DNA of 57,719 nt from a virus, in IMG/VR virus record IMGVR_UViG_3300029309_000042, positions 1 to 57,719 of that record; one strand, given 5' to 3'. Position numbers and translations under genes: made by a program. The notes beneath the pieces were generated by a model. That model was not told the origin of the DNA. It saw only the letters and a program-made list of their open reading frames with translations, and did no database searches. How positions within the stretch are numbered: the first letter of the stretch is position 1; each line of letters starts with the position of its first letter. This document shows positions 16,464 to 22,925 of the stretch, piece by piece.

Positions 16464-17919
16464 TATTTCTAGGTATATATTCTGGCTCATAAACTTCATC
16501 CTCTGGGTGTGTTATAAATCCACCTTCTCTAAATCTTCGTAAAGCTTGGGTTACTGTATCAACAAAGTCATCATGCTCTCCAGCAGGAAAACTCGCACAC
16601 TCTTCAATAACTTCTTCAGCCCAACGAGTATCTGGTGACCATACTAACCCACTTTCTAGTAAAGGTGCAACTGAATTAACACGACTGAATTTATCGTTAC
16701 CTCTACTTGGGCTATAATTTTGTATTGGAATGCCCATCTGCCGTAGTTCATGGGTCAATGGCATACCTGATGCTTTCGCCTCAATCAAGACACATTCTGG
16801 ATCCCAGTATTGATATTCCTCCAAAGCTATTTTGCGTAACTCGGGAAAGTCCCACCTACCACGTCTAGCATCACAAAGAATTATGTTGGGAGGTCCACCC
16901 TCCTCTGGGTAAAAAACACCCCAAGTAGTTATTGCTGAATAGTCCGCTGTTTCTTTTTTACTAAACGCAGTATCGTATGACTGCATAACATAACTCAAAG
17001 GTGGTATATCTTCTTTTTTCCAAACTTGCCACCACTCCCTTTTTAGTATGGCACTTGTTTCACTCGTCGGGTTTTGTTGCCATTGGGCTTCCCACTTACC
17101 AACTGACAATGAAGCCTTAACCTTTAACAGTTCTTCTACTTTCCAAAAGTTAGACCACATTGCCTTACCATCAGGTAAAATAGCTGGGAACTCAATTACT
17201 TCCCACTGGTCAGCTAACACATCTCTAGCTTGTTGCTTAATTAATTTACCAGTTAAATCTATCTCACTCCACCTTGTCATTACGATTACTATAGCTCCTC
17301 CTGGCTGAAGTCTCTGGCGAGGACCTGAGGTGTACCATTCATATGCGTTCTCCAAAGCGGATGGACTTAAAGCATCTTGTTCTGAGTGGGGGTCATCTAT
17401 TATCATCAAATCTGCACCACGACCAGTTATCGCTCCACCAACTCCAGCCGCGAAGTATTCGCCACCTTTGTCTGTTTCCCAACGTCCAGCCGCGAGGCTG
17501 TCTGACCGTAACTTTACATCTGGAAATACTTGGGCGTACTCGGCTCCTGCCATAAGGTTTCTTACTTTTCTACCAAACCTCACGGCTAGTTCACCAGTAT
17601 GAGTTGCTTGTATTATCTTTAACTTTGGGTTACGTCCCATCAACCAACTCGGCAATAAGTAACTTGCAAACTCTGACTTAGTATGTCTCGGGGGCATGTT
17701 TACAATAAGTCGTTTTATTTTGCCAGTAGCCAAGTCGTTAAATTTTTTCGCCATTATCTTATGGTGCTCACCTTCTATAAAATCTTCCCATATAGCACCA
17801 ACATATGTCATAAAATCTTTACGAGCACCCTCAGCAGTCACTAACTGCTTTTGCTTTTCCATAAGTTTTAAGTAATGTCGTAATTTTTCTTCAGGAATGT
17901 TTAAAGGGGCTTGTGTCAT
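16447..17919 (-). CDS. terL: Terminase large subunit
   Basis: 490 residues. ATPase domain: adenine/Walker A region NMPPRHTKSEFA (about 74-85), Walker B LMIIDDPHSE (about 171-180), coupling motif region IVMTRWSEIDL. The RNase H-like nuclease domain starts at SYDTAFSKKETADYSA (about residue 315), with a later acidic residue in CVLIEAKASG and the last in HDDFVDTVTQAL (about 460). It cuts and pumps DNA into the procapsid through the portal. The small subunit gene is 2.9 kb away, unusually far. Confidence 0.92.
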   Translation of the reverse strand: MTQAPLNIPEEKLRHYLKLMEKQKQLVTAEGARKDFMTYVGAIWEDFIEGEHHKIMAKKFNDLATGKIKRLIVNMPPRHTKSEFASYLLPSWLMGRNPKLKIIQATHTGELAVRFGRKVRNLMAGAEYAQVFPDVKLRSDSLAAGRWETDKGGEYFAAGVGGAITGRGADLMIIDDPHSEQDALSPSALENAYEWYTSGPRQRLQPGGAIVIVMTRWSEIDLTGKLIKQQARDVLADQWEVIEFPAILPDGKAMWSNFWKVEELLKVKASLSVGKWEAQWQQNPTSETSAILKREWWQVWKKEDIPPLSYVMQSYDTAFSKKETADYSAITTWGVFYPEEGGPPNIILCDARRGRWDFPELRKIALEEYQYWDPECVLIEAKASGMPLTHELRQMGIPIQNYSPSRGNDKFSRVNSVAPLLESGLVWSPDTRWAEEVIEECASFPAGEHDDFVDTVTQALRRFREGGFITHPEDEVYEPEYIPRNNAYYG

Positions 17920-18055
17920 TTTTTTATAAAAATTTTTCCATGGACAATGAACCTGACTTCATATATACACAAAAGGGGGGTCATGTACAAATAATTTTCT
18001 GATATGCTGTGATTCGTGCGGAACCTGTATGCACTGACGCACATACATGTATATC

Positions 18056-18069
18056 TCCCGTCAGGGAGG
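18056..18069. other. Small hairpin in the gap after the accessory terminator
   Basis: CTCCC / GGGAG with a GTCA loop lies in the 225-bp non-coding stretch 17920-18144. It sits just outside the GA/TC-free block. It could be a weak processing or pausing site. No other signal is clear in this gap besides the terminator at 18097-18133. Confidence 0.3.
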
Positions 18070-18096
18070 GGACCGTTAACATGTTAACTAACTACC

Positions 18097-18133
18097 CAAA
18101 AAAATAGGGCTATGGTTGTAACGCCATAGCCCT
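18097..18133 (-). terminator. Intrinsic terminator of the GA/TC-free gene
   Basis: On the minus strand a 10-bp perfect stem (AGGGCTATGG / CCATAGCCCT, bases 18106-18115 and 18124-18133) with an 8-base loop is followed by A and seven T. It ends the unit of gene 18145-18684. The whole terminator is free of GA and TC dinucleotides. Confidence 0.9.
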
Positions 18134-18144
18134 AGCAGTAGCCC

Positions 18145-18684
18145 CTATTTAAGGGCTACTAGCGTACCAAAGTTAGTACCGTAGGTATGCTTAGCTAAGT
18201 AGCTAAAGCTACCTATAAGCACTGCACCTAGTGCGTTTTGCCTACAACCGTTTTGGCTATTGGCATTTGCTAAAATACTGCTACCACTTAATTGGCTAAT
18301 AGCTTGTATTTGGCTAAGTGGTATTATTTTAGCTTGGCTAGGTACAACCATATTAACAAGCGTTGCGTGTACTTTAGGGCATGTAGTTTTACCCTTAAGC
18401 TTTGTAATAGCTTGTTGGTTAACACCATTTACACAAGCCCATAATATAGCCCCAGCTACGCTATTTTGTGCTTGTTGTGCTTTTAGCATTGGTTGCCACA
18501 AAGTGCCTTTAGCATTAACGCCACCAAACAAAGTGCCATTAGCAGTAAAGGCATTTTTGTTTAACTGTAAGCCCCATTTATGTACGCCACCGTTAGCGTT
18601 AATAAATGCAACCATATTGGCTACTAAAGTGTGTGCGTTTTTTTGTGTTACTGCACTTGTAACATTGTTAAAAGTATTTGGCAT
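18145..18684 (-). CDS. Acid-free 179-residue protein from a GA/TC-free gene
   Basis: The protein has no Asp and no Glu, only one Arg, and many Asn, Ala, Leu, Gln and Lys. The cause is in the DNA: no GA or TC dinucleotide occurs anywhere in the gene, so GAN codons and TCN serines are impossible (all Ser are AGC/AGT). The ribosome binding site is AAGGGGG instead of a GGAG type, again avoiding GA. A segment TLVANMVAFINANGGVHKWGLQL could match GVTVADITAFVQQNAGGNINNVGVRL in the protein at 20320-20787, a weak similarity. The gene has its own promoter (18727-18755) and terminator. No known family; a nuclease, nucleic-acid-binding or inhibitor function is possible. Confidence 0.85.
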   Translation of the reverse strand: MPNTFNNVTSAVTQKNAHTLVANMVAFINANGGVHKWGLQLNKNAFTANGTLFGGVNAKGTLWQPMLKAQQAQNSVAGAILWACVNGVNQQAITKLKGKTTCPKVHATLVNMVVPSQAKIIPLSQIQAISQLSGSSILANANSQNGCRQNALGAVLIGSFSYLAKHTYGTNFGTLVALK

Positions 18685-18726
18685 GTTAGCCCCCTTTTAG
18701 TTAGTTAAGCCGTAGTTGGCAATTAT

Positions 18727-18755
18727 AGAATAGCAAATACAAAATAGGTTGTAAA
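18727..18755 (-). promoter_or_regulatory. Sigma70-type promoter of the GA/TC-free gene
   Basis: TTTACA (18755-18750) and TATTCT (18732-18727) are separated by 17 bases. The block without GA/TC begins at the last base or two of this -10 box, so the predicted transcript from about 18720 lacks both dinucleotides from its first base. The GTGTTTACA context is shared with the promoters at 20832 and 26476. Confidence 0.75.
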
Positions 18756-18896
18756 CACTTAATTTACTTTTTTTACACTTTTTTTATTTTGTGTTGCATT
18801 TTCGCAACAACTACCTTTTTTGATTTGTGATTGTGATTTACATATATGCCACGCTGTCATCATATGATTGAGCACGCGACAATGTGTAACAATCCA

Positions 18897-18950
18897 TCAG
18901 GCAAATAATAATACAGCCATCAGGATTGCTACCACATATAACAATATCAT
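18897..18950 (-). CDS. 17-residue hydrophobic micropeptide
   Basis: Starts in an ATGA overlap with the stop of the membrane-protein gene 18947-19105 and encodes MILLYVVAILMAVLLFA. It is a single membrane-spanning segment with nothing else. Similar coupling and length recur at 23876-23926, which makes chance less likely. Expression is not proven. Confidence 0.35.
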   Translation of the reverse strand: MILLYVVAILMAVLLFA

Positions 18951-19105
18951 TTACTTAGCTCGTGATGCAAAGCAAATACCATAACAGTAGTGACTGCCAT
19001 ACCACATAGTATAAGTTGCCACTCAAAGGTAAATATGCACATAACTAAGAATGCTAGTGAAAGTAAAACACATACCCAAGCAAGAATAAAATTAAATGTT
19101 TCCAT
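18947..19105 (-). CDS. 52-residue two-span membrane protein
   Basis: Reads METFNFILAWVCVLLSLAFL and continues with a short polar turn (FEWQ) and a second hydrophobic segment, ending HHELSK. Two membrane helices are predicted. It overlaps the upstream gene by 14 bp and hands over to a micropeptide by ATGA. It could be a small holin, antiholin or superinfection-exclusion protein. Confidence 0.5.
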   Translation of the reverse strand: METFNFILAWVCVLLSLAFLVMCIFTFEWQLILCGMAVTTVMVFALHHELSK

Positions 19106-19262
19106 TGTTTAGCTCCTTTAAATATTTATGTACTACAAAATTAAGGGCTTGTTGCAACCCGACGTGCATACCATATTCTTTTAAAATATGGTCCTGAACT
19201 TGTTTAAGCCCGTCAGCATCTGAGTGACGTAGCGTAAGCATTTTTTCTTTTACTATTGACAT
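19092..19262 (-). CDS. Small helical protein, paralogue of 23654-23818
   Basis: 56 residues from ATG 19262, chosen because GGAGTTAACA precedes it; another ATG lies at 19274. The C-terminal half (VQDHILKEYGMHVGLQQALNFVVHKYLKEL) matches IQELILNNQGMKISIQQVVNHLIHFYLKER of the protein at 23654-23818. The shared pattern IL...GM....QQ..N..(V/I)H.YLKE suggests a helix-turn-helix or ribbon-helix-helix-type dimer. It has its own promoter (19295-19324). Confidence 0.65.
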   Translation of the reverse strand: MSIVKEKMLTLRHSDADGLKQVQDHILKEYGMHVGLQQALNFVVHKYLKELNNGNI

Positions 19263-19294
19263 TGTTAACTCCATTGGTTGTTTAAGTTATGTTT

Positions 19295-19324
19295 ATAGTA
19301 TTACCTGTGATTTATATAGAGCAA
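19295..19324 (-). promoter_or_regulatory. Promoter TTGCTC-18-TACTAT
   Basis: TTGCTC at 19324-19319 and TACTAT at 19300-19295, 18 bases apart. The stretch TTGCTCTATATAAATCA is almost identical to the one at 19711-19740 (TTGCTCTATTTAAATCA), so the two form a promoter pair with conservation also inside the spacer, possibly a regulator site. Confidence 0.65.
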
Positions 19325-19380
19325 TAAAAAGATTGTCATGTCTGAACGGGCTGAATCAAATTGACTCTGCTCGCCCAGTC

Positions 19381-19405
19381 AAAAAGAAGGAGGGCGTGAG
19401 CCCCC
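19381..19405 (-). terminator. Possible weak terminator after 19414-19677
   Basis: GGGC/GCCC with a GTGA/TCAC loop follows the stop by about 10 bp and is followed on the minus strand by TCCTTCTTTTT. The stem is short and the T run is interrupted, so termination may be partial. Confidence 0.4.
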
Positions 19406-19413
19406 CCACTTGA

Positions 19414-19677
19414 TTAAACATTTAAAAGCTTTCCATCCATCCCAAAGTTCAATACATGCTTGAGGTGTCCATCCTCATACACATTGTAAGATAAAGGTTG
19501 CTTTTTGACAGGCTTACCATACGTTCGGTAAAAGTCAATGAAGCCTTGGACATCTTCCATTACCCACATGATAGCATCCTTTGAGTTTGTGAAACTCGCC
19601 GCACTCTTCATATATGCAAAAACATACTGTCCAGGTTTTAGTGGACCTCTACATACTAACCATTCTTGATTACTCAT
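19414..19677 (-). CDS. Hypothetical accessory protein
   Basis: 87 residues: an alpha/beta protein (QEWLVCRGPLKPGQYVFAYMKSA, DAIMWVMEDVQGFIDFYRTYGKPV). GGAGTTAACA precedes the ATG, the same leader as for the gene at 19262. It has its own promoter (19711-19740) and perhaps its own terminator. It is an early-type single-gene unit within the terminase interval. No family recognised. Confidence 0.6.
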   Translation of the reverse strand: MSNQEWLVCRGPLKPGQYVFAYMKSAASFTNSKDAIMWVMEDVQGFIDFYRTYGKPVKKQPLSYNVYEDGHLKHVLNFGMDGKLLNV

Positions 19678-19710
19678 TGTTAACTCCTAAGGTTTTATTT
19701 AATTATTTAA

Positions 19711-19740
19711 ATAGTATGGGGCATGATTTAAATAGAGCAA
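19711..19740 (-). promoter_or_regulatory. Promoter TTGCTC-18-TACTAT (second copy)
   Basis: TTGCTC at 19740-19735 and TACTAT at 19716-19711 with an 18-base spacer. The spacer's first half (TATTTAAATCA) is shared with the copy at 19295-19324. It drives gene 19414-19677. Confidence 0.65.
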
Positions 19741-19845
19741 TAGTAGAAGTGTCATACGATTTCTTCTTCCCGTCGTGAATCAATTGGAATCAAGTATGTT
19801 ACTGTATATGTGATGGTACATGTATATGTGATTCAAATAGAATCA

Positions 19846-20271
19846 TCAATCCATCCATCCATCCTGTCCCGAGAACATTTGAGAAAATAAGAGTTGCCAT
19901 GCGTTTTGATCCATGTTGATCGGTCGCTTCGCATCGTACGAAACGTCACCATCCATCAACCTCGCTCCAAGGTTCTTTCCATCAATAATTAATACGCTCT
20001 GGGAGGAAGGATGATGAACCAAGTTATAAACCCGACCTCCATGCTGAGTTCTTAAGGTCTGCCATGCAATCTGCAAGGGTCTAAATGTTGGGTAGCTCTT
20101 GTCGTTTCTTGTTGTCAAAACCTTTAATTCAAACCAAGCTTCGTTCCCCTTATAACATCCACTCAGGTCAGGTATCCCAGTCGCCGTGTAGGATTCTAAC
20201 CTACTCCAATGACACATTCCCTCGGTCTGTTTTTTAATTATGTTCCAAAATTTTGTTTCAGGTTTAATCAT
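19846..20271 (-). CDS. PD-(D/E)XK endonuclease (resolvase-like)
   Basis: 141 residues. The motif TGIPDLSGCYKGNEAWFELKV (about residues 31-51) contains the PD...(E)xK catalytic core of this nuclease superfamily: Asp in IPDL, Glu and Lys in FELK. A following segment RPLQIAWQTLRTQHGGRVYNLVHH fits VRR-NUC/Holliday-junction-resolvase-like proteins. It may resolve branched DNA before packaging or help host DNA breakdown. It lies between the terminase genes. Confidence 0.75.
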   Translation of the reverse strand: MIKPETKFWNIIKKQTEGMCHWSRLESYTATGIPDLSGCYKGNEAWFELKVLTTRNDKSYPTFRPLQIAWQTLRTQHGGRVYNLVHHPSSQSVLIIDGKNLGARLMDGDVSYDAKRPINMDQNAWQLLFSQMFSGQDGWMD

Positions 20272-20282
20272 TTTGTTAGGTC

Positions 20283-20312
20283 TAAAAAAACCCCCAGTCG
20301 TAAAACTGGGGG
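20283..20312 (-). terminator. Strong intrinsic terminator of 20320-20787
   Basis: Minus strand: CCCCCAGT / ACTGGGGG perfect 8-bp stem with a 6-base loop (20291-20298 and 20305-20312), then seven T. It starts 8 bp after the stop codon and closes a single-gene unit. Confidence 0.92.
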
Positions 20313-20319
20313 CTGAATA

Positions 20320-20787
20320 TTATTGTTTTGGGATAACGTATAACTCTACGAAGTTTTTACCCCATGAAGTAGACTTGGCTGACTGCCCACCGTTAAGAGC
20401 GTCAATTAAAGCGTGGAACGAACGTGCCTTAATTGATTTATGGTATTGGTCAACCATAGCTAAGGTAAGAGGATCTTTACCTTGTTGACAATTAATTAAT
20501 TGCCAGACAACTTTGGCACGGAGGGTAGATTTAGCCGTACCATTTTCCTCATATAAGGTTTTTTGTTTTTCCCACGGAAAAGGTAATTTGTCTTTTACGT
20601 TAACACCGTCAACAAGACGAACACCAACATTGTTGATATTACCCCCAGCATTTTGCTGAACAAAAGCAGTGATATCTGCAACGGTAACACCCTCACGGGA
20701 TTTGATACGCTCAGCTGATAAGCTAGTAATACCAGTGAATGTGATAGGCTTTTGAGGTGCCTTTACCTTTAAAGCTGATTTAGCCAT
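20320..20787 (-). CDS. Hypothetical protein from a single-gene unit
   Basis: 155 residues. Basic N-terminus (MAKSALKVKAPQKPITFTGI) followed by a mixed alpha/beta domain. It has its own strong promoter (20832-20860), a leader with a good AAGGAG site and its own terminator, so it is likely made at high level. A segment may be distantly related to the acid-free protein at 18145-18684, but this protein has normal composition and contains all dinucleotides. A host-takeover or anti-defence role is possible. Confidence 0.7.
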   Translation of the reverse strand: MAKSALKVKAPQKPITFTGITSLSAERIKSREGVTVADITAFVQQNAGGNINNVGVRLVDGVNVKDKLPFPWEKQKTLYEENGTAKSTLRAKVVWQLINCQQGKDPLTLAMVDQYHKSIKARSFHALIDALNGGQSAKSTSWGKNFVELYVIPKQ

Positions 20788-20795
20788 AATAAACT

Positions 20796-20826
20796 CCTTT
20801 CTACGAGTTTTGTTGTTTAAGTTATG
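20796..20826 (-). promoter_or_regulatory. Shared leader elements CATAACTTAAACAAC and CTCGTAGAAAGG
   Basis: The 15-base element at 20826-20812 is identical to the one at 19291-19277, and the 12-base element at 20807-20796, which includes the ribosome binding site, is identical to 24868-24857. They occur just downstream of predicted promoters, at the 5' ends of transcripts. A common 5' leader for phage mRNAs is likely. Confidence 0.5.
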
Positions 20827-20831
20827 CTAAT

Positions 20832-20860
20832 AGAGTACTACATAACTTCGTCATTGTAAA
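20832..20860 (-). promoter_or_regulatory. Promoter TTTACA-17-TACTCT
   Basis: TTTACA at 20860-20855 and TACTCT at 20837-20832 with a 17-base spacer; context GTGTTTACAA matches that of the promoter at 18727-18755. It lies in the gap between the small terminase stop and gene 20320-20787. Confidence 0.75.
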
Positions 20861-20867
20861 CACCTAA

Positions 20868-21392
20868 TTACTCATTACGATTACTTTTTTTATCTGCTGA
20901 ATGTTCTATTAATTGTGGGAACTCTTCCTGAATACGTTTGATTTCGTCCATGACTTCATCACGATTCATTTGGTCAATCCGTCCGTGTAATATTTCTTTT
21001 CTATCTATATATAATCCAGCCGCCTGACCTCTTGCTTTTTCAGCGGCGACAGCAGATGCGTAATTCTGGTTAGCCATCGCATCGTCTCGTATTTGTGATA
21101 GTTTACGAACATGACTTTCAAAAGTGACCTCATACTTCTGTTGTAGTTCAATCTTAAGTTGATGTATCCTATCCAAGATTTGTGGGAAGTCCCTGCCGTT
21201 CAGCATCTTACTAGCAATCGCATGAGCATTGGACTTTGCATATCCTGCTTCAATCGCCGCCTCAGTCTGTGTTACTTCCTGAGTTGCGTAGATTTTACAA
21301 AACTTTTCTTGTTTGGGTGTCAATCCAAAACTTACTTTAGGATTAGCGACCACTTCTAGTTTAGGTCGGTGTGTTACTTTAGCTCTAGCCAT
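20868..21392 (-). CDS. terS: Terminase small subunit
   Basis: 174 residues. GLTPKQEKFCKIYATQEVTQTEAAIEAGYAKSNAHAIASKML (residues ~22-64) is the helix-turn-helix region typical of Terminase_2-type small subunits. A long coiled coil follows (DRIHQLKIELQQKYEVTFESHVRKLSQIRDDAMA), then a C-terminal acidic-basic end. It would recognise the packaging site and load the large subunit. It opens the late block, next to the element at 21468-21530. The large subunit is separated by accessory genes. Confidence 0.85.
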   Translation of the reverse strand: MARAKVTHRPKLEVVANPKVSFGLTPKQEKFCKIYATQEVTQTEAAIEAGYAKSNAHAIASKMLNGRDFPQILDRIHQLKIELQQKYEVTFESHVRKLSQIRDDAMANQNYASAVAAEKARGQAAGLYIDRKEILHGRIDQMNRDEVMDEIKRIQEEFPQLIEHSADKKSNRNE

Positions 21393-21424
21393 ATCTTTAT
21401 TATATAACTTTGCTAAATAGAAGC

Positions 21425-21467
21425 AACAAGTGAAATCTTATCGTCGCCGAAGAACTCCACTTGTTGT
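21425..21467. other. 9-bp inverted repeat upstream of the small terminase gene
   Basis: CAACAAGTG (21425-21433) and CACTTGTTG (21459-21467) form a perfect 9-bp stem with a 25-base loop in the 175-bp gap before terS. It could be a pac/cos-proximal site, an operator or an RNA leader hairpin. Confidence 0.45.
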
Positions 21468-21525
21468 CGCGAAACGGAAATAATCGATATTAGATATCGT
21501 ATATTATAATATCTGATTTTGTATT
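21468..21525. repeat. Palindromic AT-rich element, copy 1
   Basis: Starts TCGCGAAACGGAA, followed by ATCGAT and nested AGATAT/ATATCT inverted repeats. It is related in inverted orientation to 40318-40368, sharing the AAATCAGATATT-TAATAT core, GATATCGAT and the TTTCCGT-TCGCGA end. It lies at the boundary of early and late blocks. A replication origin, regulator site or packaging signal are possible. Confidence 0.65.
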
Positions 21526-21530
21526 TCACT

Positions 21531-21570
21531 CTAATTTCATTTTAGTACTATATAGTAAAGTCTAATTTCA
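21531..21570. repeat. Direct repeat TCTAATTTCA and TATATAGTAAAGTC box
   Basis: TCTAATTTCA occurs at 21531-21540 and 21561-21570 (30-base period). Between them, TATATAGTAAAGTC repeats a box present at 40413-40426 before the plus-strand gene, in the same orientation. The gap 21393-21567 thus carries several repeat families. Confidence 0.5.
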
Positions 21571-21768
21571 ATTAGTAATGTCTTGATGTTCAGGGTACAA
21601 ACCTCGCTTTTCATCAATGCGTTGTTGCTCTTTTTTGTACTCTTCTAACCTATTCATATGATCCGAGACTCTTTGTGCGTCGGCATACGAATTATGTTGG
21701 GTGACTGTTTTGCCATCAGCCACTACCACATATACCCCATCGGGCATGGTTCTTACTTCATATTGCAT
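21568..21768 (-). CDS. Hypothetical early protein
   Basis: 66 residues from ATG 21768 (GGAGG 6 bases upstream; TAATG overlap with the previous gene); another ATG at 21780 precedes the ribosome binding site. Two beta strands (YEVRTMPDGVYVVVADGKTV) and a charged helix (AQRVSDHMNRLEEYKKEQQRIDEKR). It is the last gene of the early block. No family recognised. Confidence 0.6.
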   Translation of the reverse strand: MQYEVRTMPDGVYVVVADGKTVTQHNSYADAQRVSDHMNRLEEYKKEQQRIDEKRGLYPEHQDITN

Positions 21769-22007
21769 TACTGCCTCCACTCTTTAGTTTTAATGAACTT
21801 ACCTTTTTCAAAGTGATAAGTTTTACCCTCACCGTTTTTGTAAGCACCGTTGATACGACCTATGTACTCAGACTTTAGATTTTTATTACTGATACTTAAA
21901 ACATAAGCCATCATATCGTGAACGTCTTTTTCGTTGTCGTGTTGAAATATTTCACGAACACTACCATCTTCGTCATAAATGACACCAGTTGCATATAATT
22001 TATCCAT
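21768..22007 (-). CDS. Hypothetical early protein
   Basis: 79 residues (MDKLYATGVIYDEDGSVREIF; KTYHFEKGKFIKTKEWRQ), mixed alpha/beta, slightly acidic in the middle. It is preceded by AGGAGGTAACA, a strong site, and overlaps the next gene by TAATG. Function unknown. Confidence 0.6.
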   Translation of the reverse strand: MDKLYATGVIYDEDGSVREIFQHDNEKDVHDMMAYVLSISNKNLKSEYIGRINGAYKNGEGKTYHFEKGKFIKTKEWRQ

Positions 22008-22016
22008 TGTTACCTC

Positions 22017-22358
22017 CTATAATAAAAAATTATGCTTGATTACTTTTAAGCAGTTGTCCAAGGTCTGTGAGTCATCACAATACCAAATTTGTTTTTCTGG
22101 TGACTTGTTACCAATTTGTTTAAGAAAAAACTTTTCATAAATTACCATGATAGATTCGGCACATGGCATCGGCTGTTGTGGCATACGAACAATAGTAAGT
22201 TCTTCCACATCACTGGGTGACCAAGTCCATACATTTTCATGTTGGCATATTGCTTGAGCCTCTATAACTAAGACGCCCCCTGAAAAACACTTTGCTTTAT
22301 TTTTGTATTCTGCAGAGTTGTAAAGCTCTGTAAAATATTTAGTAGCACGTTCAAACAT
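22017..22358 (-). CDS. Hypothetical early protein
   Basis: 113 residues from ATG 22358, chosen for GGAG 6 bases upstream; earlier ATGs exist. It opens MFERATKYFTELYNSAEYKN, with a central beta segment GGVLVIEAQAICQHENVWTW and an acidic stretch. No domain recognised. Confidence 0.55.
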   Translation of the reverse strand: MFERATKYFTELYNSAEYKNKAKCFSGGVLVIEAQAICQHENVWTWSPSDVEELTIVRMPQQPMPCAESIMVIYEKFFLKQIGNKSPEKQIWYCDDSQTLDNCLKVIKHNFLL

Positions 22359-22427
22359 GACTAACTCCTTTGATGTTAAATTTACTTTATAATTTAATAA
22401 TAACCCATGATATACCATGAGGTACCA

Positions 22428-22925
22428 TTATTTTGTCTGTTGACGATTGGCTTTTCTCATGGAGAAATAATGAGGGTACACTTTGTAGCAAGAAGCACAC
22501 TTGTAAATGATTGTGAACATAGAATAAAAGAACTCGCCAATGTTCGGGGGCGGAGCTCCACAACAATAACATCTTGGTACTTCATCTAATGTACAATGTA
22601 GTATTGACTCACGATGGAATGGGTCAATCCGCTCTTCAGTCGTTGCAGTAAACATTCCGTGGACACCAGATTTACCATTTGTTTCTTGCAGTCTGGCTGA
22701 GCGTATGTAAGGGTCTTGTTTCTTCTTATATTTCTTTTTACGTTTATTTCTTACTGTTCTTGCACCACTTCCATCATCAATCAAATGTTTTGCACGATAC
22801 TTGAGTGGTGGTAGGGGGATCGTGGTAAGTGTAGGAAGAGGATCAACCGTAACCTCTTCCATCTTTATACCTTGAGCTTCGGCAAACTCCCTAAGGATAT
22901 CATCAAGTTCGTCGTTTAGGGACAT
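22428..22925 (-). CDS. Protein with C-terminal zinc finger
   Basis: 165 residues. Acidic start, a basic middle (RNKRKKKYKKKQDPYIRSARL) and a C-terminal zinc-binding unit (CYCCGAP...YKCASCYKVY, two CxxC pairs about 24 residues apart). A DNA- or RNA-binding role is likely. It overlaps the upstream gene by 10 bp. This is one of four small CxxC proteins in the early block. Confidence 0.65.
   Translation of the reverse strand: MSLNDELDDILREFAEAQGIKMEEVTVDPLPTLTTIPLPPLKYRAKHLIDDGSGARTVRNKRKKKYKKKQDPYIRSARLQETNGKSGVHGMFTATTEERIDPFHRESILHCTLDEVPRCYCCGAPPPNIGEFFYSMFTIIYKCASCYKVYPHYFSMRKANRQQTK

Noticed and set aside
18260-18700. A 146-codon plus-strand frame over the GA/TC-free gene
   Set aside because: The lack of GA and TC removes TGA stops and thins stop codons on both strands, so an open antisense frame is expected. 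Promoter, ribosome binding site and terminator fit only the minus-strand gene.
18792-18809. Hairpin TGTTGC/GCAACA as terminator
   Set aside because: No T run in the gene direction and it lies between a micropeptide and the promoter; could be chance in AT-rich sequence.
20320-20787. Second gene with missing dinucleotides
   Set aside because: It has the same single-gene organisation, but all 16 dinucleotides, including GA and TC, are present.
18145-20787. Homology of the two single-gene-unit proteins
   Set aside because: Only one short segment looks alike by eye and with many gaps; too weak to call paralogy, so mentioned only as a possibility.
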